DNA from: Neurospora crassa OR74A
Lineage: Eukaryota; Ascomycota; Sordariomycetes; Sordariales; Sordariaceae
Direction of reading: 5' to 3'
Length of the DNA stretch: 64,000 bases
Assembly (NCBI RefSeq): GCF_000182925.2
Contig: NC_026504.1
Location: 3,100,001-3,164,000, forward strand
In this document: positions 11,407 to 24,300 of the stretch, piece by piece
How the letters are laid out: every line of letters starts with the position of its first letter
Numbering within the stretch: position 1 is the first letter of the stretch
Position numbers and translations under genes: made by a program
The notes under the pieces: model-generated
Databases searched by the model: none
Told to the model about the DNA's origin: nothing
Seen by the model: only the letters and a program-made list of their open reading frames with translations

Positions 11407-13275
11407 ATGCAACACTTGGACAGTAATCCTCGACCTTCCTATGATGATATACAAGTAAGTATCAGTCGCACGGTTTCTTTGTTCGTGCTCCTTTCCCGCG
11501 AGTTATACCCAAACACGGCCCTGTACCACGGGGGATCTGCTTGTCCATGTCTGTCCAAAGCTTATCGCCGGAGAAATGTGATAACCGTGGCTCAGAGTGG
11601 CATGTTTTCCGAAATCATGGCCTGATATTGCCGGGATACTCAGATATGATCTGCCATCGCGCCCAGAATCTACCCGCTGTTACTTAGCCAAGAATCGGAC
11701 CACTGCCAGCAGTTCACACTTTAGTTTCTGGTAACCTTTGAAGTATCTCAACTGACAGTATGACAGCCATCGATCCATCCGAGCATACCATGCCATCACC
11801 CTCATGACCCGTACATCTCCGGCTATGCTTGCTTAGACTATCCACAACTTGCTCATTCTGACTTCTCAACCCCCGCGGTTACTCTACAATTGCAAACAGA
11901 CAACTACGCGAATTCAAGAACCAACTGTGCGCCAAAACAACATACCCCGTCTAGAAGTCATGGCGTATATGCGGATCATCATATACCACACTGTCTCCGC
12001 TCAAGCAGCTTCTCGGATGGAACTAGCTCCGTAGGGCTGACACTGTCCACCTCAGCACTCACTGTGTCCGGCTCGATACCGATTACACCTCACTCGGCTT
12101 ATCTGCTGAGCTCTCCCGCCTCCCCTGTTACGGCTTTTCCAGCAGATGTCGTTAACACCAGTTCGTTCCCTTCTGATACATGGCCGACTTACAATCAAAC
12201 GCACACTGCATGGCCCCCCTACGTGGCCGACGAAATGCAGTACGAAAGCCTGACCACTGCCGGACTATCTTTGCAATCGCTACCCGACATATTGAAGCCT
12301 GTATTAGGTGGAGATCACAATGAGGAAGAAAAATACATCGATCATAACATGACCACTACCTATACAAACGCATATCGGCGAAGCCAGGCATCATTAACAG
12401 GGGAATTAGGTGCTGCGAAGAAAAAGGAGAAGCTTAGAAAGAGACGGCGACACCGACTGGCACAGACAGAGGACGTACATTTGGTTAGCAGCAAGCTTGA
12501 AGACGCAGAATCAGCACATAGCCCGTCGTCAGCCGGTATGAAACTCTCAGCTGCTGTCAATCGAAGCTTAACGGCTAGCCGCCCGTCCTCGCTGTTATGG
12601 GTGCAGGAAGATGTTGCTGGAAGTTTGATGAACCCAAAAGGCAAAGAAAAGGGGCGAACGCAAGACAACAAGAGCAACAAGAAAAGGAAGCAGCAACAAC
12701 AACAACAACAGCAACAACAACAACCAGTTCAACAATCACACAAGGGGGTCGGCTTGAAAAAGATAACGAGTAGAAGAGCCTCATGTGCGGAGCAAGCATG
12801 GGAAGCCGGGACCTGTGACGGTGACACGGACATGGTGTTGGACTATGACAATAACAGCAACAGGAGCTATTCGGTCACTGGACATGACTTGGACCTCGAC
12901 ACAGCACATACAGCGAGTCCCCGGCAGGAAATCGCCCGCGTCAAGCACAACAAGGTAGAACAAAAGTACCGTAACCGACTCAACGCCCACTTCGAAGCGC
13001 TTTTGGACGTCCTCCCTCCCTCGGTGGCCCTTCCCGGTGAGCAAGGGTTCGAGTCCGAAACCACAGAGCAGATGCAGCCACTGGGAAGACTTAACAATAT
13101 GGTTGAACTGGAAAATCCGGACAAGGAACGCCGAGTGAGCAAGTCTGAGGTTCTTGACCGCGCAAGAATGTACATTCAGACATTGGAGAACGAGCACAAG
13201 CGACTGGCGGCGGAGAGGAAGCAGTTAAGGAAGATCTGGGATGAGTATGGGAATGCGAATAGGGAAGGTCATTGA
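11407..13275 (+). CDS. bHLH transcription factor, SREBP-like basic region
   Basis: Nuclear DNA-binding regulator. The open frame from about 12009 to TGA at 13275 is certain. Its C-terminus holds a basic helix-loop-helix domain: RVKHNKVEQKYRNRLNAHFE, a long loop (about 55 residues), then SKSEVLDRARMYIQTLENEH and a leucine-zipper-like end. The tyrosine in the basic region (QKYRNR) is the mark of SREBP/Tye7-type bHLH proteins, which can bind sterol-regulatory as well as E-box sites; filamentous-fungal relatives include GlcD-gamma/DevR-like factors. A basic stretch KKKEKLRKRRRHR and a polyQ tract (CAA/CAG, 12690-12729) lie before it. No membrane segment is present, so it is not a full SREBP. Proposed 5' model: exon 11407-11454 (MQHLDSNPRPSYDDIQ, donor GTAAGTATC), exon 11900-11964, exon from 12009; about 459 residues. 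The 5' part is tentative; the second intron would be only 44 bases. Confidence 0.75.
12690..12729 (+). repeat. CAA/CAG repeat coding polyglutamine
   Basis: About 13 glutamine codons in a row inside the bHLH gene, mixed CAA and CAG, followed by a short Gln/Pro segment. Such tracts vary in length between strains and often lie in activation regions. Confidence 0.9.
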
Positions 13276-14457
13276 TGCTGGGTTGGGAAATGGTGACCAA
13301 AGGCGAGAAGAAAAACAAAAGGGAAAACTCACTGAACATTGTTCGCGCCGGGTATGATACACGCATGGTAAGTCACGACACTAAGAGCGTTTGGAACACG
13401 AAATATACGAGGATTATGTAAATCAGGACACAGGGTTTGTCGTAACAGAAAAGAAAATAATTAGGAAGACAGCATTGTCCGACGATAACCGACTTATAAA
13501 CAAAAGGAAAAGAGTAAAAGGGAAGGAGGGCATGGCTAGTCCAGTGGTACATAACACATTAACCGACGGTCCTGCACCTTATGTGAGTTAAAAGAAATAC
13601 ATCATTAGCCATATCCAGCTTCTAGATAAAAAAAAAAACGAGTGCCTTGTTTTGATTTGACTTTTTCCAAGACTTCTTCTTGTAGTGTACGTAGGACATT
13701 GAAGCGAATCAGAAGAAAAAAAACGAACTTCAACCTACACGCCTCAGCTTGCGAGACTCACAACGGACCAAGCAAGTATACGTATCTCCCACTATTGCAA
13801 TCCATCTTGTAACCTCTAACATTTGCACCCCGGACCGAAGGACTGCCCTTCAATGCCCCCGATTTCATATGCGCATACAAAGACGAATCAAAACGCTCCA
13901 GTGGTCAATCAGAATGAGTGTGTCGAGTGTCATGCACTCCATTTATTCGTTCGGCACCTTACGGATGTGGGGGACCGGGATCGGGATCGGTCCAAGGTGC
14001 CTGTTCGGTTCAGCTACCTATTGAATGATTGGACACTAAAAGAATTGGGTTCTTGTTCCTGGAAATGTTTAATGTGACGACAGATCCAGTCAACGAACGC
14101 ATGGAGCGGGTCCGAATTGAGCAAGGTATAGATAATCCTTTGAGTAGATGTCATGCTTGAGATGTATTGATGTCGCACTACATAACTTGGCCCCAGGAGT
14201 ATCTTCAGTTATTTATCTTCTCGCGATTGATATGCACTTCACGTTCATCGATCAACCAAACCCTGAAGCCATCATTATTCATGTTTTTCATCATCTCTAA
14301 GCAGTCGCCTATCAAATCCATATCCCAAAAAACACCAGATCCAAGATGACTCCCAAGCCAAGTATCTCAAGCAATGACAATGAGGTTGAAGGAAACAGGA
14401 AAGGCCAAAGAAGGCCGTGGCCGTGAAACTAAGAGGAGAGGGAGGCAATGAGCCCCC
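13276..14457. other. convergent intergenic region
   Basis: Lies between the 3' ends of the bHLH gene and the acidic-protein gene. It holds several A-runs (for example near 13629-13640 and 13714-13723) that suit 3' UTR or terminator sequence. No gene is seen. Confidence 0.5.
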
Positions 14458-15332
14458 TTACTCCTCATCATCACCACCAGCAGCAGCCTTGGCGGCATCA
14501 GCCTCCTCCTCGTCATCATCCTCGTCCACGGCCTTGGAGGCCGAACGCTGTGCCTTCTTGGGGCTGCCCTCTTCGGCCTCGGCCTCGGCATCATCATCTT
14601 CTTCTTCCTCTTCTTCGGGAATCTCCTCCTCGTCCTCATCCTCTTCGTCACCCTCCTCCTCCTCCTCCTCGTCTTGTTCCTCTTCCTCCTCGTCTTCGGC
14701 AGCTGCCGTCTTTAGCTTCTTCTTGGGAGGGGCTTTGTCTGGAAAGTCAGTTTTGTCAGTTATATCGTTCCAAGACTAGCTAGCAGGGGCAAAGTGGGCA
14801 GGGCTGCAGTCGGCTTACCTGTGGTCTCCTCTTCCTCTTCCTCTTCATCTTCGCCTCCTTCCTCGCCGTCGTACTCCTCATCTTCTTCGTCGTCATCGAC
14901 ATCCTCTTCCTCATCGCCAGTGGAGACATACCTGTGGGAGGCCAATTGTTAGCTATCTTAGCTTGGATGATGAAAGGGATATTCATATGCATGTCTTTTG
15001 CCTGTCTTTGTTTACCCACTGAAAGTGATGGCGCCGCCTCTTGAAGTGTCGGGTGATCACAATCCACACCAATATACGATTGGCGATTCAGCTAGCAACA
15101 CAGAAAAGCATTGGCGCCGCAATGCGCAAAGGCAGCAAAGCTCACCAACGCGTGTTCTTGTTGCCGAGGCACATCGCAAAACGATGACGAAGAAACAAAG
15201 AACAGATGAAGCTAGAGAGGTGGAAACAGCGGGTAGTACTTACTCCTCTTCCTCCTCACCGTCCGAATCCTCAGGGAGGGAAACGAGCTCTTCGGGCTCC
15301 TCTTCAGCCTTTCTCTTGCGGGTGGCAGACAT
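14458..15332 (-). CDS. highly acidic nuclear protein
   Basis: Three exons, 15332-15244, 14931-14819 and 14738-14458, total 483 bases, 160 residues, frame closed at each junction. The protein starts MSATRKRKAEEEPEELVSLP and continues through long Glu/Asp blocks (EYVSTGDEEEDVDDDEEDEE; later DEEEEEEGDEEDEDEEEIPE). Basic patches ATRKRK near the start and PPKKKLK in the middle look like nuclear localisation signals, and SPKKAQRSASK is a possible phosphorylation and binding patch. More than half of the residues are Asp or Glu. This composition resembles prothymosin/acidic histone-chaperone tails, but no CHZ, NAP or nucleoplasmin core is visible, so the histone-binding idea is inference only. A 32-base GA repeat lies about 215 bases before the start codon, in the leader or promoter. 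Confidence 0.8.
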
Positions 15333-15543
15333 TGTGAAACTTGTTGAATTAAGTAGGTAACGCGATATCGGAGAGACTCGCCAAATCGCGACCGAGGCGG
15401 TAAAAACGCGTGTGAAAAGTAGCGGAAATGGAGAAAAGAGAGAAGAAAGAGGAAAAACGGAGGGAGAGAGAGAGGAAAAAAAGATCTGGGGGAAAGAAGG
15501 CTGGGGGTGGTGGGTGGTGGTGGGCGGCAAAGCAAAAAGCGTC

Positions 15544-15547
<4 letters not shown>

Positions 15548-15579
<32 letters not shown>
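15548..15579. repeat. (GA)n microsatellite
   Basis: About 16 GA dinucleotides without interruption, upstream of the acidic-protein gene. On the minus strand it is a CT tract, a common promoter/leader element in fungi. Confidence 0.95.
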
Positions 15580-15581
<2 letters not shown>

Positions 15582-18500
15582 TGGAAGTGTAAAGAGCCTA
15601 GGGTAAGCAGAGACACCCACCCAGTTGGGGGAACTCTGACTGGGGAACTGGGGGAAGCTCCAAGCCTCCAACTACACTAACACCGGCCGCGGCCAGCCCA
15701 CGAGAGCTACGTACTGTACCTTATTACGTACCCCTGGTAGCCAACTGGTCTCTGAACCTGGGGATTATGGCTTAGCAAGTACCTGCCTCTTAGCTACGCT
15801 ACTATGACGGTACATCTGCCCAGTAGTGTTAGATGCAAAGTACAGGCAGCGCTAGAGACAGCGGGAAGAAGGGAAAAGGGGAACGCGTGCGGAGAACCTC
15901 GAAAGCTTTTTCTTTGGGCGACATGGAACGAGAGAGGATGCTGCTGGCAGTTGCGAGAACAAGAGAAGGTGAGACTTGGTGAGACTCTTGAGAGGGCGGA
16001 TACTGTAGGCAAGGGAAGGAGAGTTTTGAGCTTCCACTTCTTTTTTCCCGGTTTACTGGAGACCTTTTACTAGGAACCAGATTTCCATGATGCATAACAG
16101 CCATATACACCTGCCAGCCAGCTTTGTAGTTGAGGTGAAAGGCTCTTCTTTCCCAGCTGAGGAATTGAGGCCCCATAAGACACCAGCATCAACAACAACA
16201 ACAACAATAACATCACCAACGACGGGGTGAAAAGCTGGTGGCGGACCATCGTAGTATGTAATGTCAGATAACCTCAAAAAGAGAGGAGCGGTGATCCGAA
16301 AAGATTGTTGGAAGGGAAAAGCTCTATTGTCCCGCCATCACCTCGAGGTAGTTGGGCGGTAGAACGCCCCGGTTGATAGGCGGTGCTGGACGCTTCCATA
16401 GTGTACAATGGAGAAACGAAAAGACGGGGGTTGCTCCGCCTGCGTGAGGTGTTGGGGGGGGGGGGCGCTGCACGCGTTGCAGGAAGCTGCATGCAGTCTC
16501 GCAGTGCCAAGAGGGGGAGCTGCTCGAGCCAACGCTCTGAACTTTCTCTGGCTTGTGCATCACCAGCAGCACGTCCTGCGCAACTTTGGATGTGGGTCGA
16601 CATTGCCAAACCTGACCTTCCGAGTGGTTGAAAGAGTACAAAGAAGAGGGCGCTTGGATCAAGGCCCACTTGGCTGTTGATCGTGACGTTACTGCACGTG
16701 TTGGGAAGGCACGTTCGCGGCAAGCTTCCACTTCTCAGCCAGATTTTGCATGTCGATTGTTGGTTGGCATCTGTCCCTTGGTTCGTTCCAAGCTTCGAGT
16801 TGGTCTCGTTGGATTCTGGTCCGTGTCTTCGAATTCCGTTCCTCTGGATCCGATGCTCATTGTACACTACCCGTTATCATTCTACCAGACTTCACAATGT
16901 CAGCGCCATGTTCTCAAGTGATGTGCACAATCCGGACGACGTGTAGTGTACATGGTGTAATGTCAATGCATGACACTAGTGTAGTCCACCGAGGACGTCA
17001 TCGATTCGATCGCGCAATCACGTGAAATTGGAGGGTTGTCATTGGCTTTGTGTAAAAAGTTCGATGCGAGCGACTCCAGTGACTGCCAGTTGCAACCTCA
17101 TATGAGACCGGCGACATGAATCCCTCTGGCCGTGTTCCCGGATGAGCGTATGTTCTCGTTGCTGGAAACGACAACCATGAACCGCGAACTGGTATCGGAA
17201 CCTATCCCCCTCATTCCATCCTACCAGTTCTGCCTGATCTGTATATCACCCACCCACGGAGACACCACTGACGGCGGTCGTCTGATCGAGAGCACAGCAA
17301 GAATGCGAATTGCGCTTATGAGCTGGGTCAAGCCTTCATGAGTGACGTACTGGTATGCTGTATCAGCAACCGGCTACCGGGTAACTGGTTCCATACCAAC
17401 TGGTGATCCAGATCGTGCATCTGGGTTTTGGACGCGCTGACCGGTCCACAGCATGACCACCACAAGAATTTGTCGGTCTGAGTTGGGGTAGTTCACACTC
17501 GCCGAAAATCAACAATCGGCCTCCAAAGTTTGCACTGTGGCATTCTGGCCTTGTCCTCGAGGCAACGCCTCGAATCCATGGCGCTCCATTGTAGTCATCA
17601 AACAGTCACTGAAGGACTGTCCGGCCCAACGATCCAGAACTGAGTGTTGAATGCTATCCAGTCATCTAGGCAATCGACGTCGTGCGGCCTATTGTCCCAC
17701 GGGTAACGAACACGTCGTACAAGTCCCATTGTCGACGCTGGTCCGTTTACGGTTTGTTCGCCTTCGGCGCCGTCGTGGGTCTCTCGTTTGCCTGTCACCC
17801 ATACGTGCAAACCCTGGGGTACATGGCCGCTAGCCAGCTGGTGTCAACTTCCGTGGAGAGGAAAGCCATGCTGTGAGATTGTGCGATACAACGGGTGCCG
17901 TGATCTTATATCTGTTTGCTTGCGCCTGGCGTAAATAACAAAGGGAATGACAAACTGGGTGCAGGCCAGACTCGGCCCCATTTGCAGACGCCACACCCCT
18001 GGACTGCTACCCATTAACAATGTTGACTGGTGATGTTCATCCAGGATGTCAAACGAGGCGTCATCGCTTTGAATAATTTCCACGCCCGGGGGGAGGGGGG
18101 GGGGGGAACCATGAGCTGACATTGCAAGATTGGGACATGTGACTTCGTATCGGATCCGGCGTCGAGGACAAGTCTTTACGCTGTTTTTGTCAGAAGAGGC
18201 CAATAGGTATCGAGTCGACATTGTTAGAAATAACACATCGACGCCTCTTAAACATATAATCCGAAAAAGTTCTAGGCTGACTATGCAGGCACATTAGTAA
18301 ACGGACTCGCCGGGCGGGCTGCCTGAAAGCCAGTTCCCACCTCCGGCCGTAACGGTAGAATTGCTAATTTGGAAAATGGCTAGGTTGTCAGGCTGCCGAT
18401 GCGAGGTCGCAGGCCAAGAGATTTTGGAATTTCGAGAAAACAAGAGAAGAAGTGGAGCGCTAGGAATTGGATCCAATTTCAGGACCATCATGGCTGTCCG

Positions 18501-19409
18501 GTCCCACATAATCCGTTGAAGGTTTTTCTCTGTCTCTCTCTGACGAGCTCTTCCTGTTTTAGTTACGTGGCAACTGGACGCCGACCGAGTAGCAGCTCTA
18601 TTGCTCTGTGGTCAGTTCATGAAAGGGGTCTTTGTTGCTCGCTGGTAAACTTGAGCATCTAGTACATACTCGTCTTTCGACGCTCTTAAGCGTCTTGCCT
18701 CTCGGAGCTGAAAACAAAGCAACCAAGCCCAGGATCGCGGATCAGATCCCAAGTGGTCCGAAGCCGCAGGTTCGCTTTAAAAAGCAACGGCACACTAGGG
18801 GGGAAGTTCAAGATCGAGGCAATGGGCAATGACCACCAATGGCAATGCTCCTCACCACTCCACCGCCCCGCTATCTAGGAGTGATTCAGAGTCAAGCTTG
18901 CCGATCATCCCTCGCTCATTCGACGTTTCGTTGTTCCCGCCGGTGCCCCGACCAAGCCACGCCCGAACCCCTTACTACGATGGAGGTTACATAGCTCAGT
19001 TAGGAATTGTGCTTGCGTAGAAGTTGTATCATAGCCTCTAAAAGCCTGTAACAATGCCTCGAGCAGACCAGTACACCTTCAGGTCCGTTTGTCTATGTAC
19101 GTGCAACAATAATAGTTTGCGGCGCTGTCGAGGCAGTATACAAAATGACAAGAGCCATTATGAGCTTTGTCTGGGTGGCTTGCAGTCGGCCAAGATGAAA
19201 GACAACCACGTCCGAACGGAATCCGCTTTGAGCAGCGAAAGAGATTCACACTCATCCATGCAGCTGTTGTCATCCCACTCCGGACTGGAGAGTGTGGTGT
19301 AGACAGATTTTCATCCAAAAGCAATGTCGACTTTTACCCAAGCCTTTGCCGATATCCCTCGCATAGCAATAAGCCTCGTGAGCCGTTGCTTTCAGACAGC
19401 CTTTAGGGC

Positions 19410-19459
19410 AAAAAACAAAAAAAAAAAAAAAAAAAAAAAAAAAAGAAAGAAAGAAAGAA
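19410..19459. repeat. long poly-A tract with (GAAA)n tail
   Basis: An A-rich run of about 35 bases with one C near its start, followed by GAAA tetramers. No hallmark of a retroposon (no target-site duplication or coding remnant) was found around it. Confidence 0.9.
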
Positions 19460-21065
19460 GAGGCTACTACCAAGCTGTGCGCGCGGGGTAGGTATCGGAT
19501 GTGAATTGGTCTCCCATATCAAACCCCGGCCGCTGCAGGCGTCGTAGCCCGGTGACGAAAAAGCACGGAACGCACTTTTGTGTGTGATGGTGCCAACGGC
19601 CGGGCGGCTACGGTCCGTTCTTTCCAGTTCCCCACTGCAGTGGTGTTGACCCGTCGATCTCCACAGAGGCCGGGCCTGGGGTCCCTCTGGCTGTTGTAAC
19701 ACGCCAACACGGATACATTTCTGCTACCTCGTGAGTCTATGAAAAGAGCTTGCAGAGGTCCTGCATACTACACTAAAGGTAAGGCGAGCAATGAAATGAG
19801 AGGGATCATTTGATGACGACCAGAGCACGAGCTCTCAGGGTGTTTATCGAAGAGCAGGGGGGCGGAAAAGCCGATTTTTGTCGGTGTCAATTCGCCTATC
19901 GTCATCTTATTTGCCCAAGTTTTTTCTCGAAAGAATCGAGAGAAAAGCTGGGTTATTGCTTGGATAGACGATACTTAGAAACATGGCTCTCAACCAACTC
20001 GCAGCGTTGGAAGGCTGGAACTTGGAAGCAGCCTTCTCAAGGCCCCTGCCCCTTGCTGGGACGAACCTGACATCTCCTTTTGTTCTTGTGCGTGTATCAG
20101 AAAGTTGGTCTTCCTTGTCGACCCAAAACAAGAAAGCCGCAAACGCCAGAGGCACCTTTGACCACCAACAACCCAGAAGTGGAAAGGGACGGGAGACGGT
20201 TGGTGAATAAGCAGCGAGTTATCAATCGCACAAGGTACCTCTAGGATCCTCACTCACTCACGGGCATATCCACCCGGTCATTCAGGTACCGTGCAGGCTT
20301 ACACTGCAGGAGGCAGGTACGGGGCCCAGGATCCCACGTCCGAAATTTTAAGGTCTCGGTGTCTCAGCTTTCAGGCACAGTGGGCAATTTCCGTGGGGGG
20401 TGGATTTGGGAGCACTCAGCTGCAGTCTTCTCATTCAACCTCCAAATGCGATCACAAAGCTCACATTCCTTTTTTCCCGCGGATGCATGCTCTCGGACTC
20501 CACAGCGGGCGACTTGAAGCGAAGACTGCGGGACCAGAAGGAATACTGACGCAAGTCGAAAGCGTTGTGAAGAGGTAAGAAACAGTTCACTGGGAATCCA
20601 CCACCAGGGACAGGATGGTGGCTGTTAGCAGCAGTAGAACGGCCCGGCTCCCTGGTCTCTGGTCAGGACTCCTGTTGCCAGTCAGTCCCTCTCCTCCAGG
20701 CTCAGTATGGCCCTCATTTTGGGTGGGTAATTAGCGACGCGAAAATATTAACCAAAAAAATAATTGTGACTTGGGAGGAGGAGCCGAGTGGGTTTCTGCT
20801 CTCGGCCTGGCCTTCTCTTTCCTAACTAACTCCTTTCACCTTCTTCCACTTCTTCCGAGAAGCTAGCAACTCGGGCAATCTCCAAGTCCAGCTTGCTTGT
20901 CTGGTAACAACAGCCCTTTCCAGACCACTTTTATCCAGATTCGGCTTTCATCCCATCCGGACTCGGACTTCCATTGGACACCACCAGTCCTCGATTCCAA
21001 AGTCACTGTTCGAGTCCGCGGTTCGGTTCAAATCACTGCCTGCCCTAGGTACCCTACCTAACCTG

Positions 21066-21241
21066 ATGCTTGGCTGCTGTTGATACGCAGCTGCCGAAAC
21101 GGACGGATCTGGGTTGGCATCTGGGTTGTTTGGTGCCGTGTCTCGCTGTATCTAATTCTGGATCCCCGACTGTGATGATGCTGCTGCTGCCGCTGCTGCA
21201 GGCTTCGCATGACTGATCCCGAGAGACGAGACGAGACATAG
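21066..21241 (+). promoter_or_regulatory. cluster of three short upstream ORFs in the TBC gene leader
   Basis: Three ATG-started ORFs lie just before the TBC start codon at 21310: MLGCC (21066-21083), MMLLLPLLQASHD (21175-21216) and MTDPERRDET (21209-21241). The second and third overlap in different frames. If the leader is transcribed unspliced, scanning ribosomes meet all three before the main start, which would lower translation. A 5' UTR intron could remove some of them. Confidence 0.5.
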
Positions 21242-21309
21242 CCACGCATCGATTCTTGTGTTTTTCCCAGAAAACTAAACCACTATCCAGCACAGCATTT
21301 GGCACCGGC

Positions 21310-24300
21310 ATGATGCATCCTCCAAACGAACGGGAACGGGGTCACCATTTCCACTTTGGTCGCCGTCTGACTCCGAATAGTGCAGAGCTGAACAGTGCCA
21401 ATGGTGGTGGTGCCAATGGCGCCGTCCCTTTTCCGGCGCATGCTGGACCCGGACCCTGGCCGAAACACGACGCTGCCGCTTCAGGTCCGTTGCACCATCA
21501 GCAGCAGCACCCTCAGGCCCCCAACAACAACCACCATCATCCCGTCCACTGCAATCCGCTCCAGCAACATCCACCACTCCTGAACAACGATAATAACCAC
21601 AACCACCACCACCCGATCCGCATGGAACCGCGCCGAGGGAGTCATGGACATGGCCGCACATCGCCCGCAATAGCCTCAGCACCAGAAGCGCATTCCCAAC
21701 ACCCGCAGCGCACCCAGTATGCCAGTGCAATGAACCACCACAGGCCGACTGTGCCCCTGGCGCTCCCAAACCGCACCCCGGCCTCCCCTCGCTGGGATTC
21801 CATCGATGCACGCTCGAGAAATGTTTCGCCCGTCCCTCCGAGTCCATTCCAAGTGAATCACAACCACCACATCACGTCACACAGATCGTCACAGAGGTCA
21901 CGGGCCGAGTCGACCACACCCACTGGCACCCCGAGACTGACACCGCGCTCCGTATTTCCCGGCCTCTCCTCCCACCCCTTTATACCCGAGGCGCTCGAGC
22001 CCGAAGACTCGGACCAGGACCGTGACCACGACCGTGACCAATTGCAACCACAAGACGAACGAGAAGACCCGGAACCGTCGCCCACACGCCTGTCCACCCG
22101 CAAATTCCCCTTGATCGGCCGAGGAAGTCAGCAGATCGACGATGAGGTGATGCGCCACTCGCCAATACCGCTAACGCCCACTTCGCCCGCCCACAGTTAT
22201 ACTTCGTCAATTGCCCATTCTCGCCGGGCCAACACGGACTCAGTCATGGTTGTCGAGAACTTCTCCCGTCCGCGCAAGACGAGTGTGTCTATCCGATCCA
22301 AGAACTCGGACATCTCCGTCATGCGAGCGGCGCCACCGGTCCGCCATCATGATGAACCTTCGTTCGACAGCCTGCACCCTGCAAACAACCACCCGTCACC
22401 ATACAACGAAAACATTGCGCCTAATCAATGGCCCCAGGACCGCCGCTTCTCCACTGCGTCTTCGCACTCGTCAAGCACCTTTTCGTCTTCGATTGCCAAA
22501 CGTCCGTCAAATGACCAGCTTCAAGCCGCGGCAGCCAGGGACCAGCCGCCAGTAACAAGGCGCCCCTTTGCTGGACGACCTCCGCCGCCTGTCAGCTACA
22601 ACAACCACAACAACTTTTACTCGCCTACTACCCGCGAACCTCCGGCGTGGATACAGGAGGAATTTAGGCCACCAAGCTTTCGCTCTCCGTTTGCTACGAA
22701 CTCTGGAGAGCGTTGCAGTATTCTAACCACCCACAGCATCACTGAGCAATCCATCATCAATGGCTATGCTCGCGCAAGTTGGCGAACGAATTCGGTGGCC
22801 GACGACGGCCCGAGCATCGAGGACGTAATGGTCATGTATGAGCGGGGATTCAATGATTCGGAAATTGACAACATCGGTTATCGCAAAAGCCGGAGGTTTT
22901 TGGACGATACCGACCATTTTGACCCGGACATCGGAGTATTTCCCATGGGGGATAACTCCCGACCCGCCACCAGTCATTCGGATCCCGACACCGACCGGAC
23001 GACTAAAATCTTCGAGGCGATGCACGACGACCCATTGCCTTTACCTGGAGCGAGGCCAATATCCCGAAAATCCGCCAGGCTATCCAATTTCATTCTCCGG
23101 AAATCAGGACTCATGAACTCGTTGCCAAAGGACATTGGCTTGGCGATCACCGAAGACATGGAGAGGAAAAGGCAACAGAGTATCACAGAGTTTATGGAGA
23201 AGCAGAGGCAGGAATCAGTAAGCGGGGAGGCTATGGAAAGGAGGAGGCAGGAATCTGACGCGAAGGACCCGGCGAAGCACGACTCGGCCAAGTTAATGGA
23301 TGGCGATAATGTAATTGATTTGCAGGCCCAGGAACCCGCCATGGCAGGTACTCCCACGGCACCGACGGACTCGATGGAGTCGATGGAACCGATGGATACC
23401 CCTGACCTTGACGAAGTGGAGGAGGAAGAAGAAGAGGATGAGGAGGAAGCGGCAGTGGAGGAGGAGAAATTTCGCGCCATCCTGACACCGATTCCAACAG
23501 CGAATATGCCAGTCGAACCACCGGAGGAACCGGGTAGCCGTGACCGATATGGTTTCCGAAAAGCCAATTCCAACGTTACCCGTCAGCAGTATGACGCCTG
23601 GGATGCCCAATACAGCGAATACCTGGCACGCCGCAGGAGGAAATGGATTGCTTTTCTCAAAGATAACTCTCTCATGACGGACAGGCCGAACAGGTTTCCC
23701 CCAAGAAGTAACAAGACCAAGAGGTTTATTCGGAAAGGCATTCCGCCCGACTGGCGCGGTGCGGCTTGGTTCTATTACGCCGGAGGGCCAGCACTTCTCA
23801 GCAAGCACAGGGGTGTATACGATGACTTGGTCAGGCGTGCAGGACTAGATCCGAAAGGTCCAGGCAAGCTGCCGGATGCAAAGGGTGAAGTAAAGCCGTT
23901 GATCTGCGAAGACATCGAGAAGGATCTACACCGAACATTCCCGGATAACATACGATTCAAACCGCCACCATCGACAACACCTGGTGGTGACAGCCAGGCT
24001 GCTAGTGGATATATCCCGGGCGTCACCCAACCGGCCGACCCTGCCCAGGAGCCCGAAATTATCAGCTCTCTGCGCCGCGTTCTCCATGCATTTGCCTTGT
24101 ACAACCCACGGATCGGGTACTGTCAATCGCTGAACTTCTTGGCTGGGTTGCTTCTATTGTTTGTCGAAACCGAAGAGCAAGCATTCTGGCTGTTGAACGT
24201 CATAACACGAGTCTATTTACCAGGGACGCACGAAATGAGCTTGGAAGGCTCCAAGGTTGATCTTGGTGTGCTGATGGGGACGTTGAAGGATTCGTTACCC

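Larger units (their letters stand above)
15333..21309. other. 6-kb gene desert between divergent genes
   Basis: No protein-coding gene is supported. The longest open frames (for example minus strand 16274-16867) start without ATG and have random composition. Landmarks are a GA microsatellite (15548-15579), G runs (16453-16463 and around 18090-18108), a long A/GAAA tract (19410-19459) and the leader of the TBC gene with three short upstream ORFs (21066-21241). Large 5' regulatory regions of this kind are known upstream of regulated fungal genes; a non-coding transcript is possible but cannot be shown here. Confidence 0.5.

Noticed and set aside
14417-14783. Ser-rich and Pro/His-rich plus-strand frames opposite the acidic-protein gene
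   Set aside because: These are complements of the Glu/Asp codon runs in the minus-strand exons.
16274-16867. 197-codon minus-strand open frame
   Set aside because: It starts without ATG, has random composition and crosses a G-run; no family motif.
19270-19702. Phe-rich open frames next to a long A tract, considered as a retroposon tail
   Set aside because: No target-site duplication, internal promoter box or coding remnant accompanies the A tract, so it is treated as a simple repeat.
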